A stretch of 42,511 nt of DNA from Cylindrodendrum hubeiense (lineage: Eukaryota; Ascomycota; Sordariomycetes; Hypocreales; Nectriaceae). The position numbers were made by a program, and so were the translations under genes. The notes beneath the pieces were generated by a model. It saw only the letters and a list, made by a program, of their open reading frames with translations. It was not told the DNA's origin and did no database searches. Below are positions 1 to 11,068 of the stretch, piece by piece. Location of the stretch: positions 1-42,511 of the forward strand of contig JAANBB010000358.1 of assembly GCA_014621425.1 (NCBI GenBank), in the 5' to 3' direction. Every line of letters begins with the position of its first letter. The stretch's first letter is position 1.

Positions 1-376
1 AGACACGCGACAGCTCACAGCGCCCTCTGTCCCGCACGCGCCAACCCGCCGCCACCGCAACGCCCACGTACTGCAAGTCGACCTTGGTAGCTACGCCAGC
101 ATCACTACCACCAAACCGTCCCTGTTTCCGTTCCATTTCTCACATCCGCCGCCTCTCCGAGCCGCCAACTTGGCCTCACCCGCTACCTCAACAGCTAACG
201 GCTGGCCGACCCCGGACTCGTGTCGTCACCTTCACATGCTACTCGCAGAGGTTACTATGCACCCACCCCTAGCTCGAAATCCTTCGCTCAACGTTTTGAT
301 GATGGCTCGTCGCCTACATTGACTTGACGATCCTCCCCTCACACCTCTCTCGTCGAGCTAGCTGCGTGCCACCGAC
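1..376 (+). promoter_or_regulatory. Upstream region and leader of the Lst4-like gene
   Basis: This stretch is rich in C and T with scattered ACC/CCA runs, as is usual for the leader of a filamentous fungal gene. I see no conserved gene in it. Open frames here begin at TTG rather than ATG, so they are not convincing upstream reading frames. The first ATG with the right context and frame is at 377. The true promoter may lie beyond the left edge. Confidence 0.5.
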
Positions 377-3300
377 ATGCTCGGCCGGCTCTTGCACCTG
401 GGTTCAGGCGGCTCCTCCGCTGCACCCACCACCCAGACAGCGGCCAAGATGTCGAGGCCCGTTTCCTCACTCGAGTCTGTTCAGGAAGACATTCATACTC
501 GAAACCTTCTTTTCCCGGATGCACACGCCCTCTACCAGCACCGTAATGACCAGGTGTTTCCTCTATCCTCAACTCCCACTACTCCGGCTACCTCAACTGC
601 AAACGCCTTTGACTTCAATGGCGATGTCGACCTTGATGTCCGCGATGTCCGTATTATTGTTATGCAAGATACTCTAGGTCCTTCGAATACCTCACTGCTC
701 TTTGATAGCCACCCCGCTCCGCCTTCGTCACCAACTGAACGAAGTGCTGTAGCCCAGGATTCACGAAAGTACCCCCCAACTTCGCCGCGCAAGAGCAGCC
801 TGGGGAACATCGTTCGTCCTCTTGTCATTCAGTCCGATGGGTCCCAGCCCCCGCCTCGTCAAGGTGCTTTTGATCGCCGAGCATCGCTGCAGGGTCGAAG
901 CCAGAGCCAGGCAGAGACTGAAGTGCAGCGAGCCTCACGCGAGTATCGAGAGGAACTAGCCACATTCTCGGGATGCATCTTTGGCAACTCGGAGCTGATG
1001 TCTTATAAAGGCACTTCAACAAAAGTCCATGTCGTGCCTGGCGAGACCCGAACTAATGATATTTCGAGCTCCATTGTTGGCGATGGCCGCAGCTCCATCG
1101 GCCGGTCAAGCGCTCGCTCGAGCAGACTCTCCCAGTCATACTCTTCGCAAACCGTCTCACCAACACACCCTTCAGTCCTAGGGAACCCTCACTCTTACCG
1201 CCAGAGCGAGAAGAAGAAGGTTCTCATTACACGCCTTTTCCCTGTGAATCTCTCCGTCGACGATCCGGAATCCAACACTACTCCCCCAAGCCGCTACTCG
1301 GACGAAAACGCTGGCTTCCCCTTTCCATCCACGGGCGACGAACCAGTGCCCAAAAAGAAGAAGCCACAACCAAAGCAGCGACGGACGCCAATGTATGCTG
1401 TAGTGCTCGTGGTCCAGCTTCCCTCTTCGCCTCACTCCTCGTCACGATTCCCCTCGGCCACACAACCTAAGTCGGCACATCGCGAATCGAGCTCCTATAC
1501 TGACCAAGAATTCTTTCCCTCGTCTTTCAGCTCTGCTCGACCTTCAGGGTGGACCCTGGTTGGCTCTGGAAACTACGGCGATGGAGCAGAGTCTGCCTAT
1601 TCGATCGACATGGAGGACAGAATCGATTCACTCACCCAACATTGGGATATTATTATGAGAACCCTGACGCATCTTCAGTCTGTCATTGCAACCATCTTAG
1701 GAACGATGCTTAAGCAGGTCGATCTCACATCCCCCAGTCCATTTTCGAGTTCAGCCGTCTCAAATCATGGCAGAGCCCCTTCTTTTTCAGACAGACGCTC
1801 CGGCGAGCCACCACGCGTAAAACCACCCAAAAGCACCACCAAATTGGTGTCATTGTGGCCCAACTGCCTTGCGGACGATTCCAATGTGGCGGGTGAGGTG
1901 GATGCTGCAAGGCACAGAATTGTCATGGGACTGAGCGCGGCGAGGGTTGTGACTGGCCAGGGACGATGGGGGATTTGGCGCGATGAGGCCCGTTGGACTT
2001 CCAAATGGGCCGGGGGCGTTGAACGGGGGCAGTTCTTCTACAGCCTCCTGAGTGGCTTCCTCGCAACCCACACCGACTGGCTTCAAGCTCTGTGTCCTCC
2101 TTCCTACCGGAGGCGACTCTTCCTTCAGCAAAAGAACCGAAGTGAAGAAGACTTATCTCTACCGGCTCGGACAATTATCATATCCGAGGACAAGATGGCC
2201 GCTCGCCGTCTAATTTTCCTCCTTTCTGCCTTCCTGCCGGCAAATCAACAGATCCCGACTTCACGAGCACACCGACCAAGCACTTCAACCTCCGTTGGAA
2301 CGTATTCCAACTCTCCTCCAACCTTCATAATCCCAGTTCTCCGGGAGGAGTCTCTCCGTCGCAAGATTAATCGTAGGACCGGGCTTCGTCGAGCTTCCCA
2401 TTCTAGGACTGCGAGTCATAGCGCAAGGGCTTCCGCCGTCCCTTTGCAACTGGCTCACTTGGCCATGGATCGAAACCATGAGCGGCGCGTCTCCGATGCT
2501 GCATCGATCCGACCCATGAATCTTCCCATTTCTGGAAATGATTTCATGAGCAGAAAGAGCAGTGCCGCGACGACTACGACGGTTATGCCAGAAACTACGA
2601 TGCCGCATTTTTCCACTGCCCAACGAGCCGATAATCGGAGGAGGCCGCGCCCTAGCAGCAGTGGAAGTGTTGCAGCCGACGACCTGAAGCGATCTTTGAA
2701 ACGAGGCGACAGCACCGGCCAGATGAGCAACGCCAGTAGTGATTCTAGAAGCCAGAGCTCAAGATGGGGTAGCGTCATCAGTGGTTTATGGAGCGCCCGT
2801 CGTCGGGACTCAGCTACCCTTAGTAGTTACAGCCAAGCAGATCCGAAATCGCCTACCAAGCAGGCGTTTCCCCGACCGGACAAGCTATCACAGATGGTTG
2901 AAGAGGCAACTACCATTTGCGAGCTTAATGCAACATCCTCCAACGGCCCACGCTCATTATTGGACGGTCGTCAGGCAGGAACACCACGAGATTTTGAGGG
3001 TCGCAATCGAGAGCCATTACTCCGACCTGAGCGAACCCCCGATCCAAATGGGGCGTTTGAATCACCAGTCAAGACATCCATCAATGCTGATGATGGTGTC
3101 ATTGATGTGGATATATCGTTCCCTGATTATATGACGTCTTTTGAGTCTGCCATTAGCTCTCCATCGAGCAGTGGCTACTTATCAACCCCGGGCATTCCAG
3201 GCGGACTGGATTCATTTGAGCAAGCATCTCGACTATGTGTCGATGGGGACTTACCCCTGAACGCTGCTGGCTGGCTTAACCGTTATCATCCAGACTTTGC

Positions 3301-4000
3301 TGTTCAGGCCATCCCTCCACAGGAGGATCTTCTGGAGCAGGTCAAGGCATCCCTGCGTGCTGAGCCTACACCCGCTCCTGCTAGCCCGCTTGGTGGAGAC
3401 CTCACTGAGCGATGGGTTGATGTCAGTTGCGTGATGATTGCTGATACTACCACAAACATGATTACGCGTATTCGATACCGCCGACTGGTTAAGCCAAGAG
3501 CCCCTTCTGATCGTCAACCAATCGGGCAGACAGGACCATCCAGCTCTTATGGTGGCGCCCTGCTGACTCCTTCCATCCTTCCTTACGAAACTCAACTTGA
3601 GGAAGAATGGATTGAGGAGTCCATCATGCGACCGGACGAGACTCTCACAGAAGCTGTTGAGAAAGTTATTAGTCTCACGCAGGAGCCCAGCAAAGACCAC
3701 TCATTGGCTTCGTCGCAGACACATAGCGAGGTCCGCGTGAGTACCGATGGCGAGGAGCCCATATCTGTGACTGCACCAGAACCACCAGCACTGCCGCAGA
3801 CACCTCTTGAAGTCCCTCGCGTGCAATGCAAGACCGTGGTACTCTCTGCCCTCGAGGATACTATTCGCGAGGTCATCGACCTTCGGGAAAGGGGTCACTT
3901 GGGCACGAACGGCCACTCAAGGAATGCTCGATCTCAACATAACTTGCTTCATGATGCGATCAGTCTATGGCTAGACAATCTAGACATCGCTGAAACATAA
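377..4000 (+). CDS. lst4: Folliculin-interacting protein / Lst4-like protein
   Basis: A single uninterrupted exon encodes 1207 residues. The family (FNIP in animals, Lst4 in yeast) pairs with folliculin/Lst7 and acts as a GTPase-activating complex for Rag/Gtr GTPases on the vacuole, linking amino acid supply to TORC1. The N-terminal FNIP region is visible: RDVRIIVMQD at residues 89-98, then a cysteine-IFGNSEL stretch at 200-207 and KGTSTKVHV at 211-219, typical of the N-terminal longin-like part. A middle block around residues 490-620 (SLWPNCLADD, later FFYSLLSGFLATHTDWLQAL) fits the DENN-like part. The C-terminal block near 1020-1110 (RWVDVSCVMIAD, EEEWIEESIMRPDETLTEAV) fits the FNIP C-terminal domain. 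Long serine-rich linkers separate these blocks, as in other fungal members. It converges on DBP10. The family is clear; the gene symbol is by analogy. Confidence 0.85.
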   Translation: MLGRLLHLGSGGSSAAPTTQTAAKMSRPVSSLESVQEDIHTRNLLFPDAHALYQHRNDQVFPLSSTPTTPATSTANAFDFNGDVDLDVRDVRIIVMQDTLGPSNTSLLFDSHPAPPSSPTERSAVAQDSRKYPPTSPRKSSLGNIVRPLVIQSDGSQPPPRQGAFDRRASLQGRSQSQAETEVQRASREYREELATFSGCIFGNSELMSYKGTSTKVHVVPGETRTNDISSSIVGDGRSSIGRSSARSSRLSQSYSSQTVSPTHPSVLGNPHSYRQSEKKKVLITRLFPVNLSVDDPESNTTPPSRYSDENAGFPFPSTGDEPVPKKKKPQPKQRRTPMYAVVLVVQLPSSPHSSSRFPSATQPKSAHRESSSYTDQEFFPSSFSSARPSGWTLVGSGNYGDGAESAYSIDMEDRIDSLTQHWDIIMRTLTHLQSVIATILGTMLKQVDLTSPSPFSSSAVSNHGRAPSFSDRRSGEPPRVKPPKSTTKLVSLWPNCLADDSNVAGEVDAARHRIVMGLSAARVVTGQGRWGIWRDEARWTSKWAGGVERGQFFYSLLSGFLATHTDWLQALCPPSYRRRLFLQQKNRSEEDLSLPARTIIISEDKMAARRLIFLLSAFLPANQQIPTSRAHRPSTSTSVGTYSNSPPTFIIPVLREESLRRKINRRTGLRRASHSRTASHSARASAVPLQLAHLAMDRNHERRVSDAASIRPMNLPISGNDFMSRKSSAATTTTVMPETTMPHFSTAQRADNRRRPRPSSSGSVAADDLKRSLKRGDSTGQMSNASSDSRSQSSRWGSVISGLWSARRRDSATLSSYSQADPKSPTKQAFPRPDKLSQMVEEATTICELNATSSNGPRSLLDGRQAGTPRDFEGRNREPLLRPERTPDPNGAFESPVKTSINADDGVIDVDISFPDYMTSFESAISSPSSSGYLSTPGIPGGLDSFEQASRLCVDGDLPLNAAGWLNRYHPDFAVQAIPPQEDLLEQVKASLRAEPTPAPASPLGGDLTERWVDVSCVMIADTTTNMITRIRYRRLVKPRAPSDRQPIGQTGPSSSYGGALLTPSILPYETQLEEEWIEESIMRPDETLTEAVEKVISLTQEPSKDHSLASSQTHSEVRVSTDGEEPISVTAPEPPALPQTPLEVPRVQCKTVVLSALEDTIREVIDLRERGHLGTNGHSRNARSQHNLLHDAISLWLDNLDIAET

Positions 4001-4993
4001 GCTTACCGCGGGAACTGAATCACCCCGAAACCACACTTAACGAATTCCATGATTCATATCTTATTTCTCTTTCGTCACCTTTACCCTAGCGATTCTCCTT
4101 AAGGGAACTTATCTGATTACACGGATGTACTACCACTTATTTTTCTATCGAAGACAATCGAAATGATACCCCCTGTGCGATGCACGCACGCACACGATTT
4201 GGAAGCGGCTTTGCCCTATCTAGGGAAGGGAAAGCAAACATACATCGGCTCATATACCTCTACTTGTTTCCTACAGGTTCCTTTTTCACTCTTCTTTTTC
4301 GGTTTCTGGCACTTGGCATCTTGACACGGCATATAGGACTCTATTAGGAGCTGCATTCGGGAGAACTGTGGGCTTCCTGACGAAGCCATGCTACGGGAAG
4401 TTGGCGTTGCGATTCAACATGGCTAGGACTGAAAGTAATAGACTATTAGGAACTGAGTGTTTTGTCTCGTATATAATGACGTCAATGCATGTCCCGAAAG
4501 TTGGCTCAGCTTAGGGTTATTGAAGCTGTAGAAGAGGGATGATGACGTTTGAGCAATACTTCCACCTTGTTCGTCCATCCATCCGGCAAATCACAGCTAG
4601 ACTACGATAGATCCCTCCCATGGATATGACTCGCTTAGGGTCCAATGACGTAGCTGACCCGAAGGGTCGGGACACTCTCGGTAGCTCGCCATCGAAGGGG
4701 GGGGGGGGGGGGGGGTCTAGGTCTCTTAGCCTGGAGCGTGGGGGTCATTCGCCGCACTGACACCCAGCAAGGATACTATGTGTATATATTCATCTGCGAC
4801 ATTGCCACCAATGTCTGGGCAGCAAGGTAAGGGAAGTATTTCAGGTTCTTAGCAAAATTTATAAAGAAATAGATACTGTTGACCTTCTAGATTAATGGGA
4901 TATGCCTAAGTGATGCACGGGAACAGGGCCTGATGGGTTCCATTCGAATCATTCTTTTCGCTACAACGACCATTATATACCACCATTCCTGGC
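4001..4993. other. Convergent intergenic region between the Lst4-like gene and DBP10
   Basis: About 1 kb holds the 3' ends of two convergent genes. No supported gene is present. The only striking element is an uninterrupted run of 19 G at 4697-4715. An AT-rich patch around 4850-4880 probably belongs to the DBP10 3' end. Confidence 0.6.
4697..4715 (+). repeat. Homopolymer run of 19 G
   Basis: Nineteen consecutive G residues lie in the 3' intergenic space between two convergent genes. Such runs can form G-quadruplexes. Their exact length is also easily miscalled in sequencing. Confidence 0.9.
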
Positions 4994-7734
4994 TCATCTC
5001 TTCTTCGTCGGCCGGGCATTCTTCGCCATCTTCTTCGCTTTCTCCTCTCTGGCCTTGCGGATGTCGTGTGTGCCCTTGAGTTCCTTCTTGCTGCCCATGC
5101 CGTCGCGGAAGCGACCCACGCGATTCTCTCTCGCCTCGGAGACGCGCTTCTTGCGGACCTCGAAGTCGTCGCGGTACTTGTCGGCCTCCTTGGGTGCCTT
5201 CTCCTGCTTGTGCTTGTAGCGGACGCCTGACGGCAGCTGGTTCGCGTTGCCGGGACGCTCCGCCTCGCCGACATGCGGCAGCTTGCCCATGCGGTTGGCA
5301 CGCTTCCACTTGTCGAAGCGGCCGCTCTGGAAACTGGCCGCGATCTTGACACCGCTCTCGCCACGGATCATCTTGGCGCCCTTGGAGCCGTCCTCGTCGT
5401 TTTCGCGGGCGACGTATTTCTTGGCCTTCTTGTCCCAGCGCATCTTGGAGCGGGTTGCCTCGGCGGCGAAGGACTTGCCGGTATCGTCGTTGGTCAGATT
5501 CATCGTCACGTCACGGGCAGCCTCCACGAAGCTGGAGCCTGCACCGCCGGAGTGAACGCCGTAACCACGCTCCTCAGCCGCATTGATTGTGCGAGGTGTG
5601 TAGGACATGAAGACCTCTGAATCTCGCCAGTTCGTTTGTCCCTTCTTCGAGTTGCCCGAGTTGGTAACGGTCACCTCCAAACCGTCGTCCGAGTCGTCCG
5701 AGTCGTCCTCATCAGCTTGTCCATCTACCTCGTCCGCATCCTCATCAGAATCAACATCCATCTTTGTGCCAGAGGGCACGCCGTCAAGATCATCAAAGTC
5801 TTCCTCCTCAACCTCTTCGGTTTTCTGCTGCTTCCTAGGCGTGATCCTCTTTCGCAACTGCTTCATGACCTCGGCAGCTCCAGCTGTTGACCTATCTCCG
5901 TGGCCAACTTCGAAAATGGTTTCAGAAGGCCGGAACCCACTGATTCTTGCCAACATGTCTGTGCGCGCCTGTTCTATTCCATCCACATCCTCCCCGAACA
6001 AGGGGTGAAGTTGCACCCAGCCAGGCGATGCCACCAGCTCGCGTGAACGCTTCGCACTCTGGCTTGCTGCCGAGTTCCTCGTCTTCAGGTAGAGCTTCTC
6101 TGCTTTGATAGAGACTCCACGTAGGGCAAAAATGTCGTCACTGTTCTTAATGGTCTTATTGAACCATTCCACATGACCCTCAACAGAATCACGCTTCAGA
6201 GCTCCCACGACCACATCTTCAGCAAATGAAGGTGCGGTGTTCTCCTGGCCAATGACCAGCTTCCTTCCGAGGAAGAGTTGCAAGTCCAGAAGATACGGTG
6301 CATCAGTATCTCTCACAAGACTGTAACTCCAACCTCGTCGACCAGCACGAGCTGTTCGGCCGACACGATGGACAAATACTTTGGGCTGCGATGGGAAGTC
6401 AAAGTTGATGACGTTGGCAAGAACAGGAATATCGATACCTCGCGCCGCAACATCTGTGACTACCAGAATGTTCGTCTTTCCCCTCCGGAAGTCCTCAACC
6501 TGGATTCGTCGAGCAGTCTGATCCAGAGATCCATAGACGTATGATACGGCAAAGCCTGCCTCGATAAGCAAGTGCGCCAGGTACTCGACGTGATGCTTTG
6601 TTGCCGTAAAAACAATGGTAGAGTGCTCGGTTGGTTTGCTGCCTGTAGACTCTCCTCGTTTCCTCTTCTTTGAGCCTTCCTTATCTTGCTGCTCCTCGGG
6701 TTGCCCAACCGGCATTTTGATAACGTCGTGGAGGATATGCAAAAGCGAGCCCTCCTTCTCAGCACCCTTGACGGAGAAGAAAGCGCTCTCCAGGTCGGGA
6801 GAGATCTTGGTTTCGGCGTCAAGTCGGACTAGGCTAGGATCCTGCAGACCAGCGCGCGCAAACTCAACCAGAGATGCGGGTAGCGTCGCAGAGAAGAGCA
6901 AACTTTGCCTGGAAGGAGGCAGCGCGTGAAGAATCTCGGTTAATTGCGCCGCGAAACCCATCTCGAACAGTCGATCAGCCTCATCAAATACCACATACTT
7001 GACTGAGGAAAGATCCAGATTCATCTCAACCTTCAAATGAAGGAATCGACCGGGCGTAGCGATGACAATATCTGGGTTGGCTGACATGAATCCGAACTGC
7101 TCCTCCAGACTGTCACCACCAACCAGCAATATGCACTTCAGGTCGGTTCCGCGGCCAAACTCCTTGACAACCTTCAACGTCTGAATGGCCAGTTCTCGGG
7201 AGGGTGAAAGAATGAGTGCTCGCGTTCCGAAACGGGCGCTGTGGGCGCGAAGTCGCTCGATCATCGGGATCACGAAGGCGGCCGTCTTTCCGGAACCAGT
7301 CCTCGCCATGCCGACAACATCTTTTCGGTCAAGGACCAGAGGAATCGCTTTTCGCTGAATTGGGGTCGGGACCGAGAATCCTTTCCGTGCGATGGCCTTC
7401 AGAAGGTTACTGCTGAGTCCTTGTGTTGGTTAGCTTTGAGCCTCCGATCAACGATGAGAGATTCCGTACCCATTGCCTGGAAGCCACCACCCTTCTTCAC
7501 CGTCCTTCCCTTCAGGTTGGTTGATTTTCTGAAGGATGCCGCCTGTTGGAGGGCAATGAAAGCCTCGTCGCCGTCGTCATTGCCTGGCTCCGGGCCGTGC
7601 AAGAAACCGTCGAAGTCGAGGTCGAGGCCGGAAGGGCCGTCGTTGCCGGCATTGTCACCGTCGCCGGGGTAGAGCGAGCCGAGGATATCGACCTCACCCT
7701 CTGAAGGAGTCGGGGAACCTCCGCGTTGACGCAT
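4994..7734 (-). CDS. dbp10: ATP-dependent DEAD-box RNA helicase Dbp10
   Basis: Two exons (7734..7470 and 7419..4994) encode 896 residues. The 50-bp intron at 7420-7469 (GTACGG..ACAAG, branch GCTAAC) splits a glycine codon and restores the Q-motif sequence FSVPTPIQ. Dbp10 (human DDX54) is a nucleolar helicase needed for maturation of the large ribosomal subunit. Visible motifs are Walker A ARTGSGKT at 127-134, PSREL, TPGR, DEAD at 234-237, SAT at 265-267, and in the second RecA lobe TDVAARGID and [11 protein letters not shown] very acidic stretch follows (about 640-670). The tail is rich in K and R and carries the Dbp10 C-terminal domain ([18 protein letters not shown]). Length and motif order fit the family. 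Transcription probably shares the promoter at 7735-8007 with the J-protein gene. Confidence 0.95.
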
Positions 7735-8007
7735 CGTGACTGCTTTGTCAATCAGATTCGATGTTTGGCAAATTGTTAGCGATGATGTGAACCGCGAAAC
7801 TGACCGCAGCCTTTTTTTTTTCTGGGTCCGACTATCGTTATCTTATCGCCGCGGGGCAGGTGGGTCTCCCTTTACCACCCAAGCTTGTGACTTCCGCATC
7901 AGAGCTAACCAGCACCACTTCAGCCTTCTGCACCTTTCAACAACCAAATTCGATATCGCAGGATACGTACCCATCACACTTCAAGATACACCGTCCGACG
8001 GCTCAAA
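7735..8007. promoter_or_regulatory. Divergent promoter between DBP10 and the DNAJC8-like gene
   Basis: Only 273 bp separate the two start codons, so both genes must share regulatory DNA. It contains a run of T followed by a GC-rich core, and GCGATGATGT at 7779-7788. The latter differs at one position from the PAC element (GCGATGAGMT) known from ribosome-biogenesis promoters in yeast. It lies 45-54 bp upstream of the DBP10 start codon. The motif match is seen; its use is inferred. Confidence 0.6.
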
Positions 8008-8764
8008 ATGTCCAGCAAGGATACAAAAGAGGACACGGAAGCGCTCGACGCCCTTGAGGCCGAGGCCAAGGAGTTTGTTAAGGTTCGTTTGCGACAAGCG
8101 CAGCCATGCCGTGACCAATTCTAATGTCCTTGTCTAGGATGCTGAGATAGACCGAATTCTAAAGGCATTTCGCCTTGATGCGTAAGATCTGCGTCAATCG
8201 TTCCACATATATCACATCTAATCATGCCACAGATATGCTGTACTGGATCTCCAGCCTGGTGTCCCCGAGTCGGACATCAAGATGGCATACCGCAAGAAGT
8301 CGCTCCTCATCCATCCCGACAAAACCAAGAACCCCCTGGCGCCCGATGCCTTCGACCGGTTGAAGAAAGCACAAACGGAGTTGATGGACGAGAAGCACCG
8401 CGAACGGCTTGATGAGGCCATCGCTGACGCGCGCATGCTGCTGATGCGCGAGAACAAATGGACGGTGGATAGCGAAGAACTCAAGACGGACGACTTCCGC
8501 AAAATGTGGCGCGACAAGTCTCGCGAAGTGCTTGTCGATAACGAGCATCGCCGTCGCCGCCAGATGAAGGCCCAGCTGCAGGAGGAGGGTCGCGAACAGC
8601 GCCGTGTAGACGCCGAGACCGACGAGCGCAAGCGTAAGCGTCAGCACGAGCAGGACTGGGAAGCCACCAGGGACGTGCGCATCAGTAGCTGGCGGCAGTT
8701 TCAGAAGGGCAAGTCGGGCGAACCCGACAAGAAGAAAAAGAAGAAGCTCAAGCCCATTGGTTGA
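8008..8764 (+). CDS. DnaJ-domain protein of the DNAJC8 / Spf31 type
   Basis: Three exons (8008..8082, 8138..8181, 8233..8764) encode 216 residues. Introns are at 8083-8137 (donor GTTCGT, acceptor TCTAG) and 8182-8232 (GTAAGA..CACAG). Joining them gives a continuous J domain starting at about residue 40 (AYAVLDLQPGVPESDIK) with HPD at 67-69. A long charged helix rich in E, R and K follows, and the lysine-rich tail ends in KKKKKKLKPIG. This layout matches animal DNAJC8 and fission yeast Spf31, nuclear J proteins found with the spliceosome that would stimulate Hsp70. There is no zinc finger or substrate-binding region of the class I/II Hsp40 type. It is divergently paired with DBP10. Confidence 0.88.
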
Positions 8765-9342
8765 ATGATGGAAGCGACGGGGTCCGATTTATGTGTTGAC
8801 GGAGGACAACGCGAGGTTGGAGGTCAAAGATGCGACCCAACATTACGATGCCCCGGATGGTCTGTGAGTTTAATAATGACGATGAACCGTTTGGACTCTA
8901 ATTAAGGCAGACAAGAAGCCATGGCCGGGCCATCAACCTCTATCCATCAACGGGGGACTGCTTCAGTCGCGCCCGGTAAGTACACTGACCAGCTGTGATG
9001 TGTCTGTGTGTCCATGTGTCGTAGCTCCCTTGCCTTCTCTTCTCGCCAGTCCAACATCTTACCATTCATTCATCACTTTCGGATTTCCAGCACTAGCACG
9101 TGTGGAATACAAACTGATTTGAGGAGAGTGGCCTCCATTGGAGCATTCAGCGCGCTCATTCTATGCTACAGGAATAGTATACAAGATCCGAGCACTGGCA
9201 GATCTACATGAGTAGTCGGGTAGTCTTTAACCCTCCACAGACGCCTTACAAATAATATCAACCTTTTGAACACCAGCCAATGCGCTCCGCTTCCGCCTCT
9301 AGTATGTCGGTTCCAATGCATATGATACAGGTCGTCAAGCGA
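8765..9342. other. Convergent 3' intergenic region
   Basis: This 578-bp stretch holds the 3' ends of the DNAJC8-like gene and the MDJ1 gene. No conserved coding sequence or structured RNA was recognised. Frames here are short. Confidence 0.6.
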
Positions 9343-11068
9343 TCAACTCGAGCCAGGTCCCGAAGACTTGTTGTTCGAGTCCTCCTTGGGCTTCTCACTG
9401 GGCTTCTCGTCGGGCTTCTTAGACGTGGCGTCTTCGTCGGCACCCTCAGGCTTCTGGTGGGCAGGGTTGTTGGTGAGTGTGTGCCACATCGACTTCAGAA
9501 AGCCTTCGTTCCTGTGCGATTCGGGATCAGAAGGGTCCGCTTGAGTGCTATTACACAGTCAGCCTGCGTCGTCATCATCTTCAATAGTTTGAAGAGCTTA
9601 CTTTGCAGCTGATGAGACATTCATAACACGCTTCGCAGTCTTATCGCCCATCTCGTCTGCAAGCATCTCCACAATCGTCCGCTGGTTTGCACTGAGGTAC
9701 TTAGGCATCGCCACGCGGAACTCTACTTTCAGGTCGCCACTACCGCCCCGTCGTGAGCCGAGTTTCTTCATGCCCATACCGGTCAGGGTCATCCTATCGC
9801 CAGTGTTGGTGCCGGTGGCAATCTTGACATTGACCGAGCCATCCAAGGTAGGAATATTGGCCTGACCACCCAGTAGGGCGGTGGTGAGAGGAAGGTTCGC
9901 AGTGTACAGGATGTTCGAGCCTTCTCGGCGGAACTTGGGATCCTTGGCGACTCGGACGAACACATAAAGATCTCCGCTCTGGGCTCGGGCGTTGGGGTCG
10001 GCAGAGCGTCCAGTGGCAGGGGCATCACCTGCTCCGTCCACTCTGAGTCGCATGCCATCCTCAATTCCGGCAGGGATGTCGACCGTAATCGACTTCCTCT
10101 CTCGAATGACGCCGTTTCCAGAACAGGGTCGGCACTCAGATCCCTTGGGGATGGTTGAGCCAGTGCCATCGCAAGTCCCGCAAGTAGATGCCATTTGAAA
10201 ACCACCCTGCATGAAATGCACGCGAGTTCCGGTGCCATTGCAAGCCTTGCAAGCACTCCTCTTCGTCCCCGTCTTCAGGCCATTGCCGGTACAAGTGCCA
10301 CAAGTCGCCAGGGGCGTAATGTTGATCGTTTTGGCGGTACCTTTGGCGGCCTCCATAAATGTGATGCTGGCTTGGACCTCGATGTTGTCACCAACCAGAA
10401 CCTCCTGCTGGTAGGGGTTGCGTGCACCTCGGCGGCCAGCACCGCCAAAGGGGCCTTGCTGTCCTGCAAAGGCGGAGAAGATATCGTCGAAGTTGAAGCC
10501 ACCGCCGAAACCTCCCTGTCCCCCACCAAACCCGGAGAAAGGGTGTCCTCCACCGCCAAATGGATCACCGCCGGGGGCTCCTCCGCTAGGATCAAATCCA
10601 GCAGCACCGAATTGGTCAAACTGCTCACGCTTCTTAGGGTCGGATAAGATCTCGTAGGCGGACTGGATGTCGGCGAAACGGTCCTTGGCACTGTCGTCTT
10701 TGTTCGTATCGGGATGATATTTCTTGGCAAGGCCATAGTAGGCCTTCTTGATATCGGCAGCCGAGGCGGTCTTGTTGACTCCGAGGGCCTGGTAGGGGTC
10801 TTTCTGGGAGACCGAATTCGTAGCGTGGAAGAGCTAATCATACAATCAGACCAACATTCAACCTACATTTGAGGCGGTTACTCACTCGTTTCGAAGAGGG
10901 GACTCTAGCATCTGCCCTCAACCTCGGTCGGTCCCGGGAGCCGAGACGCAGCGCCACGGTATGGAGCTGTGCTCCTTTGCTTAAGCATTGAATTTTGGAG
11001 CCGCAGAAATGGCTTTGCGCCAGGACTCGGGCGGGGGCCGCGGCCTTTGATAGGAGGCTAGGATTCAT
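9343..11068 (-). CDS. mdj1: Mitochondrial Hsp40 co-chaperone, Mdj1 type
   Basis: Three exons (11068..10886, 10833..9602, 9547..9343) encode 539 residues. Introns are at 10834-10885 (GTGAGT..ATTAG) and 9548-9601 (GTAAGC..AATAG). The N-terminus is rich in R, S and A without acidic residues and ends in a RLFHAT context, typical of a matrix-targeting peptide cut before the J domain. The J domain begins at residue 73 (DPYQALGV) with HPD at 101-103. A G/F-rich linker comes next, then four CxxCxGxG zinc repeats ([32 protein letters not shown]) and the C-terminal substrate-binding domain. It should act with mitochondrial Hsp70 in folding imported proteins. The third exon encodes a charged lysine/proline tail (repeats like [13 protein letters not shown]) that is longer than in bacterial DnaJ. 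Confidence 0.94.

Noticed and set aside
84..677. Upstream reading frames before the Lst4-like gene
   Set aside because: Both frames (84-272 and 324-677) begin at TTG, and the second overlaps the gene in another frame.
4930..4960. Possible tRNA B-box (GGTTCcattcgaatc-like)
   Set aside because: The match to GGTTCGANTCC is broken by an insertion, and no acceptor stem or A box is found upstream.
9258..9443. Minus-strand frame beginning [15 protein letters not shown]
   Set aside because: It is an out-of-frame reading of the last MDJ1 exon (9343-9547).
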